NCBI GenBank assembly: GCA_005879435.1
Contig: VBKX01000057.1
Coordinates: 3,477 to 12,256, forward strand
Length of the DNA: 8,780 bases
Reading direction: 5' to 3'
Source: Deltaproteobacteria bacterium
GTDB taxonomy: Bacteria > Desulfobacterota > Binatia > UBA9968
In this document: piece by piece, positions 6,437 through 8,780 of the stretch
How the letters are laid out: each line of letters opens with the position of its first letter
Position numbering within the stretch: position 1 is the first letter of the stretch
Translations under genes and position numbers: made by a program
The notes under the pieces: model-generated
What the model was told of the DNA's origin: nothing
What the model saw: the letters and a program-made list of their open reading frames with translations, nothing else
Databases searched by the model: none

Positions 6437-6549
6437 ATCATTCATCAGCGGCGCAACTCTAATTGATGTGAGCGCGGAACTTGTTGTGTTCGGCGTATTG
6501 TGTTACTCGGCGGTGAGTCCGTTACAGGAGAGAACAGTCGTTTCGTGCA

Positions 6550-7521
6550 ATGATGCAACGGCGTCGCGGTTTATTCATAACTTTAGCGTTTGTATATTTG
6601 CTCTCAGTATTCTCGGCAGCGAATGCCGCTGCGACGCGTGTCGTCATCGCCTATAGCTCGATCAATCCTAATTCTTCGCAACTCGAGATCGCTCGCGCGC
6701 GGGGTTTTTACCGCAAGTACGGCCTCGAGCCGGATATCATTCTCGTGCGCAGCAGCGCGACCGCAAGCGCCGGTCTGGCTGCCGGCAATATCCATTTTGG
6801 CTTCATCGGCGGCTCGGCGCTGCTGAATGCCGCCGCGGAGGGGTTGCCGCTCAAGATGCTCGCTTCGTTCGACGCCCAGCTCACCTATGAGATTATCGCC
6901 AGACCGGAGATTAAAAACGTTAACGACCTAAAAGGAAAGAAATTCGGCGTCGGCTCCCTCGGCGGGACGCCGTGGATGGCGGCAAGGCTGGCGTTTGAAC
7001 ATCTCGGCCTCGACGAAAAAAGAGACCGCATTCAAATCGTCGCGATGGCCAACCAGACGAACCGCTATCATGATTTCAGCCGTTCGCTCAAGGCCAAGGG
7101 GTTCAGCGTCATCGTCGACCTCGAACAAGCCAAGATCCCTTTTGTCGGCGCCGGGGTGGTTGTTTCGTCGCGATTTTTGCGCGAAAACCAAACCACGATA
7201 GAGAATCTCTTGAAAGCGCTGCTGGAGAGCCAAAGTTTTATCAATGCTGCCGAGAATAAGCCGGCGGTGTTGAAAATAATGGGAGCCTATCTCAAGGAGC
7301 AAAATCCGGCGGCGCTCGAAGACGGGTTTCAGGTTCTGAGCACCAATATGAATCGAAAACCTTTTCCGTCCATAGCCGGCCTTAACAACATCAAGCGAAT
7401 GCTGGCGGTCTCCAGCACGAAAGTCGGCAACGTGACGCCCGAAGATTTGATAGACGATAACTTCATGCGCAAGTTTGATCGGAGCGGATCTCTCGATCGC
7501 GCGCTGGCAGGGTCGTTGTAG
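6550..7521 (+). CDS. NMT1/THI5-like substrate-binding protein with internal gap
   Basis: The gene encodes 323 residues from ATG 6550 (a second ATG follows directly). The ribosome-binding site is poor: the nearest GGAG is 19 bases away. The signal peptide is clear: basic MMQRRR, core LFITLAFVYLLSVF, cleavage probably after ANA at residue 26. The mature body has TRVVIAYSSINPNSSQLEIARA (29-50), GNIHFGFIGGSALLNAAAEGLP (79-100), DLKGKKFGVGSLGGTPW (126-142) and a C-terminal helix ending FMRKFDRSGSLDRAL (305-319). These line up well with the 287-1297 product. The odd point is residues 168-178 (NQTNRYHDFSR). The two paralogues in this window carry a longer loop there including GGSIDAT or RGTIDAT; here that hinge segment is missing by about 13 residues, without a frameshift. 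Either this is a subfamily trait or the protein is impaired. The gene precedes the VOC gene by 111 bp. Confidence 0.84.
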   Translation: MMQRRRGLFITLAFVYLLSVFSAANAAATRVVIAYSSINPNSSQLEIARARGFYRKYGLEPDIILVRSSATASAGLAAGNIHFGFIGGSALLNAAAEGLPLKMLASFDAQLTYEIIARPEIKNVNDLKGKKFGVGSLGGTPWMAARLAFEHLGLDEKRDRIQIVAMANQTNRYHDFSRSLKAKGFSVIVDLEQAKIPFVGAGVVVSSRFLRENQTTIENLLKALLESQSFINAAENKPAVLKIMGAYLKEQNPAALEDGFQVLSTNMNRKPFPSIAGLNNIKRMLAVSSTKVGNVTPEDLIDDNFMRKFDRSGSLDRALAGSL

Positions 7522-7533
7522 TAACTCGCTGGG

Positions 7534-7611
7534 GAGTTCAAGGTTCAAAAGTTCAACGTTCAAGGTGGGGAGAGGACGTTGAACGTTTGAACTCTTGAAC
7601 CTTTGAACCTC
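7534..7611. repeat. GTTCAA/TTGAAC imperfect hairpin
   Basis: Four GTTCAA-type units (7534-7566) face four TTGAAC-type units (7576-7611) around a 9-base GGGGAGAGG loop. Arms of about 33 and 36 bases pair along nearly their full length with a few single-base bulges. The structure starts 12 bases after the binding-protein stop and ends ten bases before the VOC ribosome-binding site. It could attenuate or stabilise a shared transcript, or simply be a dispersed repeat. It is built from the same hexamer as the repeats at 1807, 2952 and 3062. Confidence 0.8.
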
Positions 7612-7620
7612 ATTCGTATT

Positions 7621-7627
7621 GAGGGGG
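7621..7627 (+). promoter_or_regulatory. Ribosome-binding site of the VOC gene
   Basis: GAGGGGG sits five bases before the ATG at 7633 and fixes the start there. An in-frame TTG at 7603 lies inside the repeat hairpin and is rejected. Confidence 0.7.
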
Positions 7628-7632
7628 CAGAC

Positions 7633-8370
7633 ATGAAGCAGGCAAAATTAGTCCATATCGCCGTGCGCTACGCAGAGCCCCGTTCATTGGCGCAATTTTA
7701 CCAGCGCGCTTTTGGGCTCAAAGAAGTTCTCAGCAACCGTAGAGCGGTGGATCTATGGGACGGTTACCTGTTTTTGGCGATCAATCCGCCTTCTGCGACC
7801 GGTCCGATGGGGTTGAACCATTTCGGCTTTGTTGTCGATGACGTTGAATCTCTGCGGCCGGTTTTGACTCGCGCCGGGGCATCGAAAGTTGTAGCGCGTC
7901 CCGCGGGCAGGTCATTCACCGATTGGCGCGTTCACGACCCGGAAGGTAACCCCATCGATCTGTCAGGAAGAGGTTACAACACGATTCCGGCGGAACGGCT
8001 GCAAAATGGAACCGATGATCGAGCTATGAACGCCGTGCGCCGCCTCGTCATACTCTCACAAAACCCCGAGGAGCTGGCGCGATTCTATACGGCGGTGTTC
8101 GGGATGGAAGCGGTCAAAACGGCAGCGCATAAAGTTGTATTGACCGATGGCATGATGCAGCTGGTTTTGCTGAACCTCGACCCCAACCCGGTTAGCGGTC
8201 TTTACTGTTACGGCCTCGCTGGGAAGGAAAACTCGGATGAAACGCTCCGGCGTTTGGCAGAGAGCAAGCTCACGGTTTCTTGGGGACCGGACTGGGTCGA
8301 CGAAGGCGAGCGGCAGGTGCATCTCCGTGACCCGGAAGAAAATCTTGTGACCGTCTTCGGAATGAACTAG
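7633..8370 (+). CDS. Two-domain VOC-fold (glyoxalase/dioxygenase-like) protein
   Basis: The gene encodes 245 residues with no signal peptide, a tandem pair of vicinal oxygen chelate domains (about 4-115 and 134-245). The first begins LVHIAVRYAEPRSLAQFYQRAFGL (6-29), continues LNHFGFVVDDVESL (61-74), and ends RVHDPEGNPIDLSG (99-112). Each element is family-typical: H8, H63 and D109 sit at the positions normally used for metal. The second repeats the pattern (RRLVILSQNPEELARFYTAVFGM, 136-158; HLRDPEENLVTVFG, 230-243) but has Val/Ile, Tyr/Cys and Val/Thr where ligands are expected, so it is probably structural. VOC proteins cleave or rearrange C-C and C-S bonds or bind metals and antibiotics; the substrate here cannot be told. 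Start at ATG 7633, supported by GAGGGGG. The context of binding proteins and an amidohydrolase suggests catabolism, by inference only. Confidence 0.84.
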   Translation: MKQAKLVHIAVRYAEPRSLAQFYQRAFGLKEVLSNRRAVDLWDGYLFLAINPPSATGPMGLNHFGFVVDDVESLRPVLTRAGASKVVARPAGRSFTDWRVHDPEGNPIDLSGRGYNTIPAERLQNGTDDRAMNAVRRLVILSQNPEELARFYTAVFGMEAVKTAAHKVVLTDGMMQLVLLNLDPNPVSGLYCYGLAGKENSDETLRRLAESKLTVSWGPDWVDEGERQVHLRDPEENLVTVFGMN

Positions 8371-8513
8371 CCCCGCGGGCGACGACCTGAAAGGCCTTTT
8401 GTTTGACTCGATCACACTTGCAACAGCCTAACCAGTTGTTCGTGGGATCACCTTGGGATCAAACATCTTCGAAAGAGATCATTAGCACCTTCGTTCCTTG
8501 CCCCTCCACATCG

Positions 8514-8541
8514 TTGACTGATACGTCAATGCCTTTATATT
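8514..8541 (+). promoter_or_regulatory. Sigma70-like promoter before the radical SAM gene
   Basis: TTGACT (8514-8519) and TATATT (8536-8541) are separated by 16 bases, each matching consensus at five of six positions. Transcription would begin near 8548, about 65 bases before the ATG at 8613 and just before the hairpin at 8553. It is the best promoter in the window. Confidence 0.6.
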
Positions 8542-8552
8542 GTTGATTGTCA

Positions 8553-8583
8553 CCCCGCCGAGACGCAGCTCGACTAGGCGGGG
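8553..8583 (+). promoter_or_regulatory. GC-rich hairpin in the leader of the radical SAM gene
   Basis: CCCCGCCGAG (8553-8562) pairs with CTAGGCGGGG (8574-8583) in nine of ten positions around an 11-base loop. Given the predicted start near 8548, it would form the 5' end of the mRNA. No T-run follows, so it is more likely a stability or translation-control element, or a protein site in DNA, than a terminator. The ribosome-binding site GAGGGG lies downstream of it, close to the ATG. Confidence 0.5.
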
Positions 8584-8612
8584 AGTAATGGCTCTGCAGA
8601 GAGGGGTCGCTC

Positions 8613-8780
8613 ATGAATATTCTGCTTCTCTCCATGCCGGACTCTTTCGAGCATACGCCGACTGTTAGCATCCGCATGCCCAACGGCGCTCTCACTTCTC
8701 TCGCCGGGAACGTTGACCCGCACCATCGAATCGCCGTGGCTGATCTAGTTCTGATCCAGCGGCGTGTCTGGGCTACAATA
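8613..8780 (+). CDS. Cobalamin-binding radical SAM protein, N-terminal fragment
   Basis: The reading frame is open from ATG 8613 to the right edge (56 codons). The start has GAGGGG seven to eight bases upstream. MNILLLSMPDSFEH is a first beta strand and turn as in B12-binding-domain proteins. IRMPNGALTSLAGNVDPHH and AVADLVLIQRRV follow in the order seen at the N-terminus of B12-binding-domain radical SAM proteins, which keep the [4Fe-4S] CxxxCxxC motif further downstream. That motif, and any substrate domain, lies outside the window. Such enzymes perform radical methylation or rearrangement reactions. The call rests on sequence recall of the N-terminal segment, hence moderate confidence. Confidence 0.6.
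   Translation, partial: MNILLLSMPDSFEHTPTVSIRMPNGALTSLAGNVDPHHRIAVADLVLIQRRVWATI

Larger units (their letters stand above)
6184..6549. other. 366-bp divergent intergenic region
   Basis: The spacer separates two divergent NMT1/THI5-type binding-protein genes, so it should hold the start signals of both. On the minus strand there is a plausible promoter (6266-6295). On the plus strand I recognise no good -35/-10 pair before 6550. One small palindrome, CCGTTTGAACGG at 6425-6436 (five-base arms), could be an operator half-site pair. The plus-strand ORFs crossing it have no family resemblance. Confidence 0.5.
8371..8612. other. Intergenic region before the radical SAM gene
   Basis: The first part (8371-8513) holds an AAAGGCCTTT palindrome (8390-8399) without a loop or clear terminator. 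The second part holds the promoter (8514-8541), leader hairpin (8553-8583) and ribosome-binding site. A minus-strand ORF across 8459-8695 overlaps these signals and the radical SAM frame, so I do not call it a gene. Confidence 0.5.

Noticed and set aside
6387..6656. 89-codon plus-strand ORF overlapping the start of the 6550 gene
   Set aside because: It has no family resemblance, and its end overlaps a clear signal peptide in another frame.
7603..7632. Ten-residue extension of the VOC protein from TTG 7603
   Set aside because: It falls in the repeat hairpin; GAGGGGG before 7633 gives the better start.
8459..8695. 78-codon minus-strand ORF
   Set aside because: It overlaps the promoter, hairpin and start of the radical SAM gene and has no recognisable motif.
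1..8780. CRISPR array, tRNA or rRNA gene, transposase
   Set aside because: I looked for regular spaced repeats, cloverleaf ends and DDE-type ORFs and saw none; the repeats present are palindromic or irregular hexamer arrays.

Overview
This is a bacterial chromosomal window with moderately high G+C by eye, Shine-Dalgarno starts, and Sec-type signal peptides on most of the binding proteins. Gene content points to a soil, sediment or sponge-associated lineage that carries many orphan solute-binding proteins, short dispersed palindromes and GTTCAA-type intergenic repeats. Metagenome-derived Binatota, Tectomicrobia, Rokubacteria or deltaproteobacterial-type genomes look like this. That placement is inference; no marker gene is present.

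Layout, left to right. The 3' end of a metallo-beta-lactamase-fold hydrolase gene (+) stops at 227. It converges on an NMT1/THI5-type periplasmic binding protein gene (-, 287-1297). A 533-bp non-coding stretch (1308-1840) is full of inverted repeats and has the outline of a small element bounded by 12-bp perfect inverted repeats. An amidohydrolase-2 family metal-dependent hydrolase gene (-, 1841-2905) follows. It is flanked by two nearly identical 35-bp direct repeats of TTGAAC type. A ModA-like binding protein without a signal peptide (+, 3196-3918) then converges on a two-gene minus-strand group: an NMT1/THI5-type binding protein (5170-6183) followed by an iron/AfuA-type family-1 binding protein (3980-5059). 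After a 366-bp divergent spacer come a third NMT1/THI5-type binding protein (+, 6550-7521), a GTTCAA-repeat hairpin, a two-domain VOC-fold protein (+, 7633-8370), and the first 56 codons of a putative cobalamin-binding radical SAM protein (+, from 8613). The last gene is preceded by a strong sigma70-like promoter and a GC-rich leader hairpin.

Together, five of the eight genes encode solute-binding proteins from three families, yet no ABC permease or ATPase gene is present. The rest are hydrolase, VOC and radical SAM genes. The likely theme is capture of small organic or anionic compounds and their catabolism, with the binding proteins either sharing transporters encoded elsewhere or acting as sensors. 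Substrates cannot be read from the sequence. I found no mobile-element transposase, CRISPR array, rRNA or tRNA. The points most worth a second look are a probable frameshift in the signal peptide of the first binding protein, a 13-residue internal gap in the third, the repeat families, and the promoter plus hairpin leader of the radical SAM gene.
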